The position numbers and the translations under genes were made by a program. DNA of 39,124 nucleotides, from NCBI RefSeq assembly GCF_011045025.1, contig NZ_JAAKZX010000083.1, positions 1 through 39,124 of the forward strand. Direction: 5' to 3'. Origin of the DNA: Streptomyces ureilyticus. GTDB lineage: Bacteria > Actinomycetota > Actinomycetes > Streptomycetales > Streptomycetaceae. The notes beneath the pieces were generated by a model that was not told the origin of the DNA, made no database searches, and saw only the letters and a list, made by a program, of their open reading frames with translations. Below are positions 1 through 7,742 of this stretch, one piece after another. Positions within the stretch are counted from its first letter, which is position 1, and every line of letters begins with the position of its first letter.

Positions 1-75
1 GGGGTGGGGACACCGCTCGACTTCCTCACACGGCGGTCACATGCGCGACTGATCACGCACAGCCAACCTCCACCC

Positions 76-111
76 AAGGCTCACGTCAAGCCTTACAAAT
101 GGCTTATTTGT
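76..111. other. Left-edge intergenic DNA with two small inverted repeats
   Basis: Bases 1-189 hold no convincing gene. Two short inverted repeats lie back to back: AAGGCT/AGCCTT at 76-94 (7-base loop) and ACAAAT/ATTTGT at 95-111 (5-base loop). They lie about 80-115 bases downstream of the flavoprotein stop codon, so they could be its weak terminator or part of the control region of a gene beyond the left edge. No function can be assigned. Confidence 0.3.
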
Positions 112-189
112 GTCTGTACACGTCCGGAAGTGGTCAACGAGGGCCGGGAGTTGGGCCCCAGCCCTCGCCTTTCCCCCTCAACTCGCCCC

Positions 190-1845
190 TCAGCTCACCG
201 CCTTCGCCGCCGCGCGGCCCGCCGTCCGGCCCGAGAACAGACAGCCGCCGAGGAACGTGCCCTCCAGGGAACGGTATCCGTGCACTCCCCCGCCGCCGAA
301 TCCGGCCGCCTCCCCCGCCGCGTACACGCCGGGCAGCGGATCCCCGCCCTCCGTCAGCACGCGCGAGGAAAGGTCCGTCTCCAGGCCGCCGAGGGTCTTG
401 CGGGTGAGGATGTTGAGGCGCACGGCGATCAGCGGGCCGGCCTTGGGATCGAGGATGCGGTGCGGTGCGGCCGTACGGATCAGCTTGTCCCCGAGGAACT
501 TCCGTGCTCCGCGCATCGCCGTGACCTGGAGGTCCTTGGTGAACGGGTTCGCGATCTCCCGGTCGCGCGCGGTGATCTCGCGGCCCAGGACGGCCTCGTC
601 GATGAGCGGCTCCTTCGTGAGCGCGTTCATGCCGCGGACGAGTGCCCTCAGGTCCTTCTCGACGACGAAGTCGACTCCGTTGTCCATGAAGGCCTTCACC
701 GGGCCGGGCACGTCCGCCCGCGCCCGTACGAAGACGTCCCTGACGGACTTGCCGGTCAGATCGGGGTTCTGCTCCGAACCCGAGAGCGCGAACTCCTTGC
801 CGATGATCCGCTGGTTGAGCACGAACCACGTGTAGTCGTACCCGGTCTTCATGATGTGCTCCAGCGTGCCGAGCGTGTCGAAGCCGGGGAAGAGCGGCAC
901 GGGCAGCCGCTTGCCGCGCGCGTCCAGCCACAGCGACGACGGTCCGGGCAGGATGCGGATGCCGTGGTTGTCCCAGATGGGGTTCCAGTTCTGGATGCCC
1001 TCGGTGTAGTGCCACATGCGGTCGCGGTTGATGAGGCGCGCGCCCGCGTCCTCCGCGATGGCGAGCATCTTGCCGTCGACGTGCGCGGGCACGCCGGAGA
1101 TCATCCGCTCCGGCGGACTGCCAAGGCTCTGAGGCCAGTTGGCACGTACGAGATCGTGGTTGCCGCCGATACCGCCCGAGGTGACGATCACCGCCTGGGC
1201 GCGCAGCTCGAAGGCTCCGGTGACGGTGCGGCTGCTCTCCTGGCCCCGCTCGATGTCCGAGGGCTCCAGGATCTCGCCGGTGACCGTGTCCACGGAGCCC
1301 GCGCTGCGCGAAAGTCCGGTGACGCGGTGCCGGAACTTGAGCTGGACGAGCCCCCGCGCGACGCCGGCTCTCACCCGCCGCTCAAAGGGCTCGACGAGCC
1401 CCGGCCCGGTCCCCCACGTGATGTGGAAGCGCGGTACGGAGTTGCCGTGCCCGTTCGCGTCGTAGCCGCCGCGTTCGGCCCAGCCGACCACCGGGAAGAA
1501 CCGGACGCCCTGGCCATGCAGCCAGGACCGCTTCTCGGTCGCCGCGAAGTCGACGTAGGCCTCGGCCCACTTCCGTGGCCAGTGGTCCTCGTCGCGGTCG
1601 AAGGCGGCGGTGCCCATCCAGTCCTGGAGCGCCAGCGCGTGGCTGTCCTTGATCCGCATACGGCGCTGTTCGGGCGAGTTCACGAAGAACAGTCCGCCGA
1701 ACGACCAGTGCGCCTGGCCGCCGATCGACTGCTCCGGTTCCTGGTCGAGGAGGATCACCTTGCGGCCCGCGTCGACGAGCTCCGCGGTCGCCGCCAGCCC
1801 CGCGAGGCCCGCCCCGATCACGATCACATCTGCGTCGTATGCCAT
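190..1845 (-). CDS. FAD-binding dehydrogenase, 3-ketosteroid-dehydrogenase / fumarate-reductase flavoprotein-like (551 aa)
   Basis: Predicted FAD-dependent oxidoreductase of the FAD_binding_2 superfamily, which includes KsdD (3-ketosteroid delta-1-dehydrogenase) and fumarate reductase flavoproteins. Residues 6-16 carry the Rossmann dinucleotide motif (VIVIGAGLAG), an acidic residue ends the second strand (ILLDQE), and the C-terminus has the second FAD-contact region (GVYAAGEAAGFGGGG, then GYRSLEG). No signal peptide or membrane segment is visible, so it is probably cytoplasmic. The ATG at 1845 has a GAGGAGG ribosome-binding site about 10 bases upstream, and the length fits the family. It diverges from the DUF202 pair. 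The substrate is not deducible: actinobacterial paralogues are usually annotated simply as FAD-binding dehydrogenase, and no steroid genes are adjacent. Family confidence is high, reaction confidence low. Confidence 0.88.
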   Translation of the reverse strand: MAYDADVIVIGAGLAGLAATAELVDAGRKVILLDQEPEQSIGGQAHWSFGGLFFVNSPEQRRMRIKDSHALALQDWMGTAAFDRDEDHWPRKWAEAYVDFAATEKRSWLHGQGVRFFPVVGWAERGGYDANGHGNSVPRFHITWGTGPGLVEPFERRVRAGVARGLVQLKFRHRVTGLSRSAGSVDTVTGEILEPSDIERGQESSRTVTGAFELRAQAVIVTSGGIGGNHDLVRANWPQSLGSPPERMISGVPAHVDGKMLAIAEDAGARLINRDRMWHYTEGIQNWNPIWDNHGIRILPGPSSLWLDARGKRLPVPLFPGFDTLGTLEHIMKTGYDYTWFVLNQRIIGKEFALSGSEQNPDLTGKSVRDVFVRARADVPGPVKAFMDNGVDFVVEKDLRALVRGMNALTKEPLIDEAVLGREITARDREIANPFTKDLQVTAMRGARKFLGDKLIRTAAPHRILDPKAGPLIAVRLNILTRKTLGGLETDLSSRVLTEGGDPLPGVYAAGEAAGFGGGGVHGYRSLEGTFLGGCLFSGRTAGRAAAKAVS

Positions 1846-1916
1846 GAGCAGGCCCTCCTCGGCTGGTTACTGATCGGTCAGATCCTTGGCCAAGCGATGT
1901 GACTCCGTCAACCTGT

Positions 1917-1982
1917 TGCCTCCGGCGGTTGAGCGGTTGGGTTCGCTTGACCCCCGTAGGCGCCACCCCAACGCCGGAGGCA
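1917..1982. promoter_or_regulatory. Long-range inverted repeat in the flavoprotein/DUF202 divergent promoter region
   Basis: An 11-base perfect inverted repeat, TGCCTCCGGCG at 1917-1927 and CGCCGGAGGCA at 1972-1982, is separated by 44 bases. It fills most of the 149-base divergent region. The right arm ends next to TAGGGT (1983-1988), a possible -10 element only 7 bases before the GTG of the first DUF202 gene, which would give a leaderless transcript. It may be two operator half-sites or a long stem; function is inferred only. Confidence 0.35.
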
Positions 1983-1994
1983 TAGGGTCCAGGT

Positions 1995-2387
1995 GTGATC
2001 GAATTCGTGCGGAACGTCCGCCTGTGGTTCGCCCCGGAGCGGATCCGGGAGGACGGCGGCACGCCGGACTACCGGTTCTCGCTCGCCAACGAGCGCACGT
2101 TCCTGGCCTGGCTGCGCACCGCCCTCGCCCTGATCGGCGGCGGCTTCGCGGTGGATCAGTTTCTGCCGGATCTGCGGTGGGGCTGGCGCGTAGGCCTGGC
2201 GCTCGGACTGCTGGCGGCAGGCGTGCTGTGCTCGTTGCGCGCGGTGAACCACTGGGTGCGCTGCGAGCGCGCGATGCGCAGGGGCGAGGACCTGCCCGTG
2301 TCCCGCTTCCCCGCCCTGCTGAGCATCGTGATCGCGATCGTCGCCGTCGCGATGGTCGCGGTCGTGCTCTTCGGCTGGGAAGGCTGA
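1995..2387 (+). CDS. DUF202 (YidH-like) membrane protein (130 aa)
   Basis: Small integral membrane protein of the DUF202/YidH family, function unknown. The diagnostic N-terminal segment is present: an F-S-L-A-N-E-R-T-F-L-A-W-L-R-T-A-L-A run at about residues 29-46 leading into the first hydrophobic helix. Two further hydrophobic helices follow (about 57-75 and 107-127), giving three membrane spans, with a basic cytosolic loop between. The GTG at 1995 has no obvious ribosome-binding site and may be leaderless. The next gene starts 7 bases after this stop and encodes a second DUF202-type protein, so the two probably form an obligate pair or heteromer. No regulator is adjacent. Confidence 0.85.
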   Translation: MIEFVRNVRLWFAPERIREDGGTPDYRFSLANERTFLAWLRTALALIGGGFAVDQFLPDLRWGWRVGLALGLLAAGVLCSLRAVNHWVRCERAMRRGEDLPVSRFPALLSIVIAIVAVAMVAVVLFGWEG

Positions 2388-2394
2388 CAGCGAC

Positions 2395-2715
2395 GTGACC
2401 ACACCTGACCGGGACCCCGGCCTGCAGCCGGAACGTACGCGGCTGGCATGGCGCCGTACGACCCTCGCCGGCACCGTCGTCGCCGTACTGGCCGCCAGGA
2501 GCGCGCTGCACAACGGCCCGACGGCCGCAAGGGTCCTCGCCTGCGCCCTGTGCGCGGCACTCTGGCTGGGCTTCCTCACCGTCGCCCATCACCGCATCAG
2601 CACCCTGGCGACGACCGAGCGGAACGGCCCCGCGGCGCTCAGCCCGAAGCACGCGACCGCCGCCGCCCTGTGCATCGTGGCCCTGGCCGGGTGCGCGGCG
2701 GCGCTGGTCCTGTGA
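2395..2715 (+). CDS. Second DUF202-type membrane protein (106 aa)
   Basis: A short membrane protein partnering the preceding DUF202 gene. It starts with a charged segment (D-R-D-P-G-L-Q-P-E-R-T-R-L-A-W-R-R-T) that is a degenerate copy of the DUF202 N-E-R-T-x-L-A-W-x-R-T motif. Three hydrophobic helices follow, at about residues 22-38, 46-63 and 86-105. The protein ends with the last helix at the C-terminus. The GTG at 2395 lies 7 bases after the previous stop, so the two genes are almost certainly cotranscribed. Tandem DUF202 pairs of one longer and one shorter protein are common in actinobacteria; their role is unknown. Confidence 0.82.
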   Translation: MTTPDRDPGLQPERTRLAWRRTTLAGTVVAVLAARSALHNGPTAARVLACALCAALWLGFLTVAHHRISTLATTERNGPAALSPKHATAAALCIVALAGCAAALVL

Positions 2716-2832
2716 CCACCCGGGGAGCGGACCCGCTCGCGTACATTTGCCCAGGCCGGGTAGCCAACAGCAGACCCCGCGCGTTCGAGAACCACGAGAG
2801 ACCGATCACGTTTCGCCGCCGTACTGGACGAC

Positions 2833-2850
2833 ATACCGACCGGTCGGCAT
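2833..2850. promoter_or_regulatory. TetR-type operator, site A
   Basis: ATACCGACCGGTCGGCAT, a near-perfect 18-base inverted repeat with a perfect CCGACC/GGTCGG core, lies 41 bases before the APH start codon. On the opposite strand it reads ACCGGTCGGTATGT, found again upstream of the SDR (site B) and, with one change, upstream of the MHS carrier (site C). It is probably bound by the TetR encoded at 5140-5733; the assignment is inferred from location and shared sequence. Confidence 0.7.
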
Positions 2851-2890
2851 CATGATGAGAACCCCATACACCGGCGTACGGAGGAACACG

Positions 2891-3913
2891 ATGAGCCCAG
2901 ACCACCCGCCAGGTCTCGATCTCGACCGACTGCGCGGCCTGCTCGACGCCGAGCGGCCCGGTCTGGTGCAGGGCCCGCTGACGGGCCGGCTGATCGAGGG
3001 CGGGCGGTCGAACCTCACGTACGCCGTGACGGACGGCAACGCGAAGTGGGTCGTCCGGCGGCCTCCGCTGGGCCATGTGCTGGCCACCGCGCACGACATG
3101 AAGCGCGAGCACCGGGTGATCAGCGCGCTGCACCCGACGGCCGTGCCGGTGCCGCGTCCGGTGCTGCTGTGCGAGGACAAGGAGGTGCTGGGCGCGCCGT
3201 TCTACGTCATGGACCTCGTGGAGGGCACGCCGTACCGGACGGCCGAGCAGCTCGCCCCGCTCGGTCCGGAGCGCACCCGCGACGCGGTGCTGAGCCTCGT
3301 CGACACACTGGTCGAACTGCATGCGGTGGACCCCGCCGAGGTGGGACTCGCGGACTTCGGCCGCCCTGAGGGTTTCCTGGACCGGCAACTGCGGCGCTGG
3401 GGCAAGCAGTTGGACGCCTCCCGCAATCGGGAGCTGGCCGGTATCGACGAACTGCACGCCGCGCTCGGGCGCGAGCTCCCGGATTCCCCTACGGCCACGG
3501 TCGTGCACGGCGACTACCGCCTCGACAACGTACTGATCGGGGAAGGCGACCGGATCAACGCCATCCTCGACTGGGAGATGTCGACGCTCGGCGACCCGCT
3601 CACGGACCTCGGGCTGCTGGTGATGTACAGCAAACCGCTCGGCGCGCCCGACTCTCCGGTGTCCACGACCGCCGAAGCCGCCGGGCATCCGGAGCCGGCC
3701 GAACTGATCGAGCGGTACGCCGCGCGCTCGGGGCGCGATGTCTCCGCCGTCTCCTGGTACACGGCGTTCGCCTGGTTCAAGCTCGCCGTGATCCTCGAAG
3801 GCATCCACTACCGCTACACGCTCGGCCAGACGGTCGGCGCGGGCTTCGACCGCATCGGCGAGCTGGTGCCCGTGTTCGTCGAGAACGGCCTGACCACACT
3901 TCAGGAAGGCTGA
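2891..3913 (+). CDS. Phosphotransferase (APH) family protein, ACAD10/11 kinase-domain-like (340 aa)
   Basis: Aminoglycoside-phosphotransferase/choline-kinase fold protein. Kinase hallmarks are visible: nucleotide-binding N-lobe (GGRSNLTYAV then WVVRRPP), catalytic loop HGDYRLDN with D208 as candidate base, and the metal-binding ILDWEMSTLGDPLTDLG segment. Immediate pairing with an acyl-CoA dehydrogenase (6 bases between genes) identifies it as the free-standing form of the kinase domain fused to the dehydrogenase in eukaryotic ACAD10/ACAD11. Mammalian ACAD10/11 are reported to phosphorylate the 4-hydroxyl of 4-hydroxyacyl-CoA before phosphate elimination by the dehydrogenase domain; the same two-step chemistry is inferred here. 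ATG 2891 has GGAGG upstream; longer in-frame starts would run into the operator. Drug resistance is unlikely. Likely controlled by site A. Confidence 0.88.
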   Translation: MSPDHPPGLDLDRLRGLLDAERPGLVQGPLTGRLIEGGRSNLTYAVTDGNAKWVVRRPPLGHVLATAHDMKREHRVISALHPTAVPVPRPVLLCEDKEVLGAPFYVMDLVEGTPYRTAEQLAPLGPERTRDAVLSLVDTLVELHAVDPAEVGLADFGRPEGFLDRQLRRWGKQLDASRNRELAGIDELHAALGRELPDSPTATVVHGDYRLDNVLIGEGDRINAILDWEMSTLGDPLTDLGLLVMYSKPLGAPDSPVSTTAEAAGHPEPAELIERYAARSGRDVSAVSWYTAFAWFKLAVILEGIHYRYTLGQTVGAGFDRIGELVPVFVENGLTTLQEG

Positions 3914-3919
3914 TCAGCC

Positions 3920-5134
3920 ATGGACTTCGCTTTCGACGCGCGCACCGAGGAGCTGCGCGCCAAACTCCTCGCCTTCATGGACGAGTACGTCTATCCCGCC
4001 GAGACAGTCGCCCATGAGCAGCGGGCCGAGCTCGCCTCGCCGTGGGACACCCCGGCGGTCGTAGAGGAGTTGAAGGCCGAGGCGCGGCAGCAGGGGCTGT
4101 GGAATCTGTTCCTGCCGGACACCGAGTACGGAGCCGGGCTGACGAACCTCCAGTACGCACCGCTCGCCGAAATCACCGGCCGTTCCCCTCAGTTGGCGCC
4201 GACCGCGACGAACTGCGCGGCGCCCGACACCGGCAACATGGAGGTGCTCGCGCAGTTCGGCGACGAGCAGCAGAAGAAGCAGTGGCTTCAGCCGCTGCTG
4301 GCCGGTGAGATCCGTTCGGCGTTCGCGATGACGGAACCCGAGGTGGCCTCCTCCGACGCCACGAACATCACCACGCGGATCGAGCGCGAAGGCGACGAGT
4401 ACGTCATCACCGGTCGCAAGTGGTACATCTCCGGGGCGATGAACCCCGACTGCGGGATCTTCATCGTGATGGGCAAGACGGACCCGGACGGGGCCGACAT
4501 CCGCCGTCAGCAGTCCATGGTGCTTGTGCCCCGCGACACCCCGGGCGTCGAGATCCGTCGGGCGATGCAGGTGTACGGCTACGAGGACCACTCCCACGGC
4601 GGGCACGCGGAGGTCGTCTTCGACCAGGTGCGGGTTCCCGTGAGCAATCTGATCGGCGAGGAGGGCGGCGGTTTCGCCATCGCGCAGGCGAGGCTCGGGC
4701 CGGGTCGTATCCACCACTGCATGCGGCTGATCGGCATGGCGGAACGGGCCATCGAGCTGATGTGCCGGCGGGCGGTCTCACGCACCGCCTTCGGCAAGCC
4801 GCTCGCTCAGCAGGGCGTCGTACAGAACTGGATCGCGGACGCGCGCGTGGCCGTCGAGCAGCTGCGGCTGCTGGTCCTGAAGACGGCCTGGATGATGGAC
4901 ACCGTCGGGAATCGCGGTGCGCACACCGAGATCCAGGCGATCAAGATCGCGACTCCGCGGACGGTCGTCGACATCCTCGACAAGGCCGTGCAGCTGCACG
5001 GCGCGGGCGGCGTCAGCCAGGACTTCCCGCTGGCCGAACTGTGGGCGAGCGCCCGCACGTTGATGCTCGCCGACGGTCCGGACGAGGTGCACCAGCGGTC
5101 ACTGGCGCGCCGGGAGATCAAGCAGTATCTGTAG
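3920..5134 (+). CDS. Acyl-CoA dehydrogenase, ACAD10/11 type (404 aa)
   Basis: Full-length FAD-dependent acyl-CoA dehydrogenase with the N-terminal helical, middle beta (SAFAMTEPEVASSDATN) and C-terminal helical domains. The C-terminal motif ADGPDEVH (385-391) aligns by eye with the Y-E-G-T-x-Q region carrying the catalytic Glu of MCAD-type enzymes. An Asp (D385) at that position is the ACAD10/11 pattern rather than the classical one. GGAAGG precedes the ATG, and only 6 bases separate it from the APH gene, so they are cotranscribed and presumably handle the same substrate. Expected role: conversion of phosphorylated 4-hydroxyacyl-CoA or a related branched/modified acyl-CoA into a beta-oxidation intermediate. 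It converges with the TetR gene 5 bases downstream. Family very sure; substrate inferred. Confidence 0.92.
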   Translation: MDFAFDARTEELRAKLLAFMDEYVYPAETVAHEQRAELASPWDTPAVVEELKAEARQQGLWNLFLPDTEYGAGLTNLQYAPLAEITGRSPQLAPTATNCAAPDTGNMEVLAQFGDEQQKKQWLQPLLAGEIRSAFAMTEPEVASSDATNITTRIEREGDEYVITGRKWYISGAMNPDCGIFIVMGKTDPDGADIRRQQSMVLVPRDTPGVEIRRAMQVYGYEDHSHGGHAEVVFDQVRVPVSNLIGEEGGGFAIAQARLGPGRIHHCMRLIGMAERAIELMCRRAVSRTAFGKPLAQQGVVQNWIADARVAVEQLRLLVLKTAWMMDTVGNRGAHTEIQAIKIATPRTVVDILDKAVQLHGAGGVSQDFPLAELWASARTLMLADGPDEVHQRSLARREIKQYL

Positions 5135-5139
5135 TTCCC

Positions 5140-5733
5140 TCAGGGGCGCAGAGCCCGCAGCAGCAGGTCGGCGAGATGGTCGGCCACCTGCTGCGGGCTC
5201 AGCGGGCCGTCGGGGCTGTACCACGTCGGCAGGTGGTGGACGGAGCCGAAGTGGTAGTCCACCACCAGGTCGGCGGGCGTCGCCTTGGAGAAGACACCCG
5301 ATTCCTGGCCTTCCTCGATCAGGGCGCGGAAACGTTCGTGGTAGCTGCGGCGCTCGGCGCGTACCTGCTTGTTCTTCTCGGGGCTGAGGTGGTGCATGGA
5401 ACGCCAGAAGATCGCCGCGTCGTCGAGGTTCTCGATCGTGGTGACGACCACGTCCGCAGCGGCCCCCCGCAGCCGCTCCTCGACGGGTGCGTCGGCCCCC
5501 GCGAAGGCGTCAAGGCGCTCCTGCTGCAGGCGCAGCACGCGCGCGTACACCTCGTGCAGCAGATCGTCCTTTGAGCCGAAGTAGTGGTACAGCGCGCCTT
5601 TGGTGACGCCCGCCGCCTCGACGATCTCCTGCACCGAGGTGCGGTCGTACCCCTGCTCGGCGAAGAGTCTGGTGGCGGCCGCCAGCAGCCGCCTCGGGAC
5701 GGGCGTACCGTCCCCTTCCATCGTCTTGGGCAC
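5140..5733 (-). CDS. TetR family regulator of the acyl-CoA cluster (197 aa)
   Basis: Standard TetR repressor. The N-terminal HTH includes T-S-V-Q-E-I-V-E-A-A-G-V-T-K-G-A-L-Y-H-Y-F at about residues 32-52, followed by a helical ligand-binding domain. GTG 5733 is preferred because an AAAGG lies about 11 bases upstream; ATG 5721 is the alternative, and earlier codons read into the synthetase remnant. It converges with the dehydrogenase and lies downstream of the SDR on the same strand, the usual arrangement for a local repressor of acyl-CoA metabolism. It is the best candidate to bind the shared ACCGG(T/A)CGGTATGT motif at 2833, 6763 and 15937. Fatty acyl-CoA effectors are typical of such regulators, but none can be deduced here. 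Confidence 0.85.
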   Translation of the reverse strand: MPKTMEGDGTPVPRRLLAAATRLFAEQGYDRTSVQEIVEAAGVTKGALYHYFGSKDDLLHEVYARVLRLQQERLDAFAGADAPVEERLRGAAADVVVTTIENLDDAAIFWRSMHHLSPEKNKQVRAERRSYHERFRALIEEGQESGVFSKATPADLVVDYHFGSVHHLPTWYSPDGPLSPQQVADHLADLLLRALRP

Positions 5734-5791
5734 CGCCGCCACCTGCCTTTCGAAGGTCACAACCGTTTTCCGTGCTGCTCGCACTGACGTT

Positions 5792-5944
5792 GCGCGTGAG
5801 CAGCTCCCGCCGGAGGATCTTCCCACTGCCCGTTTCCGGCAAGCAGGGCAGGTCCACGACCTGGCGAGGGTGCTGTACGTGGACAGTCTCTCTCTCCGCT
5901 ATGAAACGAATGCGTCGGGGTCCGACTTGACCGCGTACTGGTGA
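5792..5944 (-). pseudogene. Remnant of an acyl-CoA synthetase (AMP-ligase) C-terminus
   Basis: Between the SDR stop and the TetR start, the minus strand encodes the C-terminal tail of a class I adenylate-forming enzyme. One frame gives I-A-E-R-E-T-V-H-V-Q-H-P-R-Q-V-V then D-L-P-C-L-P-E-T-G-S-G-K-I-L-R-R-E-L-L-T-R, ending with the P-x-T-x-S-G-K-x-x-R-R motif that carries the catalytic lysine of acyl-CoA synthetases. Just upstream, another frame ending at TAG (5899-5901) reads Y-A-V-K-S-D-P-D-A-F-V-S, which looks like the preceding part separated by a frameshift. No start, adenylation core or ribosome-binding site remains. It is a decayed gene left after deletion of most of a synthetase; homology is judged by motif only. 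Confidence 0.68.
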
Positions 5945-5948
5945 GTCG

Positions 5949-6713
5949 TCACCCCCCGTCGGCCTCCCATTTCTGCTGAATGTGGTTCATACTCGTCAGC
6001 CAGCGATCCGGGTCTGCGGCCCGCGCCTGGTAGTACCCGGCAACCTCGGGGTGCGGCAGGATCAGGAAGCGGTCCTCCTCGATGCCCGCGAAGAGCGCGT
6101 CCGCAACCGCTTCCGGCTCGATGGCGGTCGGCTGGAGCACAAGATCGCCCGCGCTGCCCGTGGCGGCCAGCATGTCCGTCCGTACGCCCTGAGGGCAGAT
6201 CGCGTGCACTTTGAGACCACGATGCCGGTACGTGAGCGACAGCCACTCGGCGAAGGCGTACGCACCGTGCTTGGTGACGCTGTAGGGCGCGGCACCGACC
6301 ATCGTGAGCAGCCCGGCAGCCGAGACCGTCGAAACAAACCGGCCACTGCCCCGCTCCAGCCACCCGGGAATCAGCTCATGCGCCGCACGCACGTGCGCCA
6401 TCACGTTCACATCCCAGGCCGAAGCCCAGACCTTCTCATCGGCAGCTTCCGTACCCGCGGAAGCGAGCCCCGCGTTGGCGCAGTAGACGTCGACCGTGCC
6501 GCCGAGCACGTCCCGGGCCTCGGCCACGATCGCGGAGGCATCGCCCGGCACCGCGGTGCCACCGATCTCCTCGGCAACGGCCCGGGCCCTCACACCGTCC
6601 AGATCATTGACGACGACCCGAGCCCCTCGAGCAGCGAACCGCCGAGCCAACGCGGCCCCGATACCGCCCCCCGCCCCGGTGACGACCACTCCGGCATCCT
6701 GAAAGGCTTCCAC
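5949..6713 (-). CDS. Short-chain dehydrogenase/reductase (254 aa)
   Basis: Classical SDR with an intact NAD(P)-binding motif TGAGGGIG (12-19), N-A-G at 80-82, and the catalytic Ser131, Tyr144 and Lys148 (YSVTK). The acidic N-D-L-D at the end of the second strand (36-39) favours NAD(H). It has the normal family length and no transmembrane segment. The start is GTG 6713 with GAGGGAG upstream. It is followed directly by the synthetase remnant and the TetR gene on the same strand. Site B in its promoter matches the operator of the APH-dehydrogenase operon, so it probably oxidises a hydroxyacyl or alcohol intermediate of the same route. The exact substrate is unknown. Confidence 0.9.
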   Translation of the reverse strand: MEAFQDAGVVVTGAGGGIGAALARRFAARGARVVVNDLDGVRARAVAEEIGGTAVPGDASAIVAEARDVLGGTVDVYCANAGLASAGTEAADEKVWASAWDVNVMAHVRAAHELIPGWLERGSGRFVSTVSAAGLLTMVGAAPYSVTKHGAYAFAEWLSLTYRHRGLKVHAICPQGVRTDMLAATGSAGDLVLQPTAIEPEAVADALFAGIEEDRFLILPHPEVAGYYQARAADPDRWLTSMNHIQQKWEADGG

Positions 6714-6762
6714 CCTCGGTCTCCCTCACCATGACGCGACGAGAATCGGCTCCACTGAAGCC

Positions 6763-6783
6763 AGACTAACCGGTCGGTATGTA
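6763..6783. promoter_or_regulatory. TetR-type operator, site B
   Basis: ACCGGTCGGTATGTA at 6769-6783, preceded by a weaker left half (from 6763), lies about 50 bases upstream of the SDR GTG. The 14-base string ACCGGTCGGTATGT is identical to site A read on the opposite strand. It implies common control of the divergent SDR and APH-dehydrogenase transcription units. Confidence 0.65.
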
Positions 6784-6854
6784 GCGAGGGAAGGGATCAC
6801 CCGAGGGTTCACTTGCGCGGGGGTGCTCTCCACGGCGGCGCACCCCCGTCATGC

Positions 6855-7457
6855 CTACACCGAGACCAACAACCGCCCCCGCCTGGACTCCGCCAGGGCC
6901 TCGGGCGTCAGAACGGGACGCGGAACCACTATTCCGCAGTCCGTGCAGACCGGGCCCGAGGACGGCTCATGGGCCAGGTCGTACTTCCAGATGAGGCGGT
7001 CACCCGAGCACACCGGGCAGACCGCGCCGGGCTCGCGTTCCAGGGCCGCGATGAGCCGGCGGAGGACTTCCGCCAGGGGCTCATGGGGGTGGACCCGGGG
7101 GTCGTCGCACCATGCGACGCCGCAACCGCCCCACGTCAGCCGGTGCCAGTCGTCGACACTGCCCGGCCTGCGCAGCCCGTCGTGCTTCTCCTTCCTGCGG
7201 CGCTCGGCGAACGCGTCTTCGTAGGCGAGCCACACCGAGCGGGCTTCTTCGAGTTCGTCGAGCGCGGCCACCAGCCGGGCCGGATCGGGGGAGCGGTCTT
7301 CGGGACCGAACCCGGCCCGGGAGGACAAATGGTCCCAGGTGGCCCGATGCCCGTAAGGGGCAAACCTTTCAAGGCACTTGCGCAGTGAATAGCGCCGCAG
7401 CGCCAGATCGCACCTCGGATCGCGCACCTGTCTCGCCAGACTCCGGAAACCGGCCAT
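6855..7457 (-). CDS. Zinc-ribbon-containing protein of unknown function (200 aa)
   Basis: No named family is recognised. The C-terminal part has two CxxC knuckles, C147-P-V-C150 and C171-T-D-C174, 20 residues apart, the spacing of a four-cysteine zinc ribbon, followed by GIVVPRP. The N-terminal half is basic and helical (R-x-R-Y-S-L-R-K-C-L-E-R-F), the middle rich in Glu/Arg (about 63-95). There is no signal peptide or membrane segment, so it is presumably a cytosolic nucleic-acid or protein-binding factor. ATG 7457 has a GGAGGTG-type ribosome-binding site upstream. Codon usage matches its neighbours. It is transcribed alone. Confidence 0.72.
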   Translation of the reverse strand: MAGFRSLARQVRDPRCDLALRRYSLRKCLERFAPYGHRATWDHLSSRAGFGPEDRSPDPARLVAALDELEEARSVWLAYEDAFAERRRKEKHDGLRRPGSVDDWHRLTWGGCGVAWCDDPRVHPHEPLAEVLRRLIAALEREPGAVCPVCSGDRLIWKYDLAHEPSSGPVCTDCGIVVPRPVLTPEALAESRRGRLLVSV

Positions 7458-7742
7458 CGCCCTGCACCTCCGTCACACCTGCACCTGAACTTCGGTCACT
7501 TCGGCGTCGTCGTACGAACGTTGCCGAATAGACGTATCGACTGCCGATTCGGCTCCATCCGATTTCCGATGACCGCTATCAACCCTCCGAGGAACGGCAT
7601 TTCAGCCGCACACCTCCCTCCTTTCAGCCAATGTCGCGCCAGCCGCCCCTCGCTGCGATGCAAAAAGGTGACTACTGCTCATCTTCAACTTCTGGGCTAC
7701 CGGCGGTAACGTCCAGCCTCATCAACGTCGGGAGGAGCACTA

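Noticed and set aside
4..1902. Long open frame on the plus strand antisense to the flavoprotein gene
   Set aside because: Composition is Arg/Ala/Val-rich without motifs, no family signature; the opposite strand has a full FAD motif and ribosome-binding site. It is the usual shadow frame in high-GC DNA.
7458..7742. Small gene in the 285-base gap before the penicillin acylase
   Set aside because: Short frames there lack GC third-position bias and ribosome-binding sites; only a weak 7-base inverted repeat (7523-7553) was seen.
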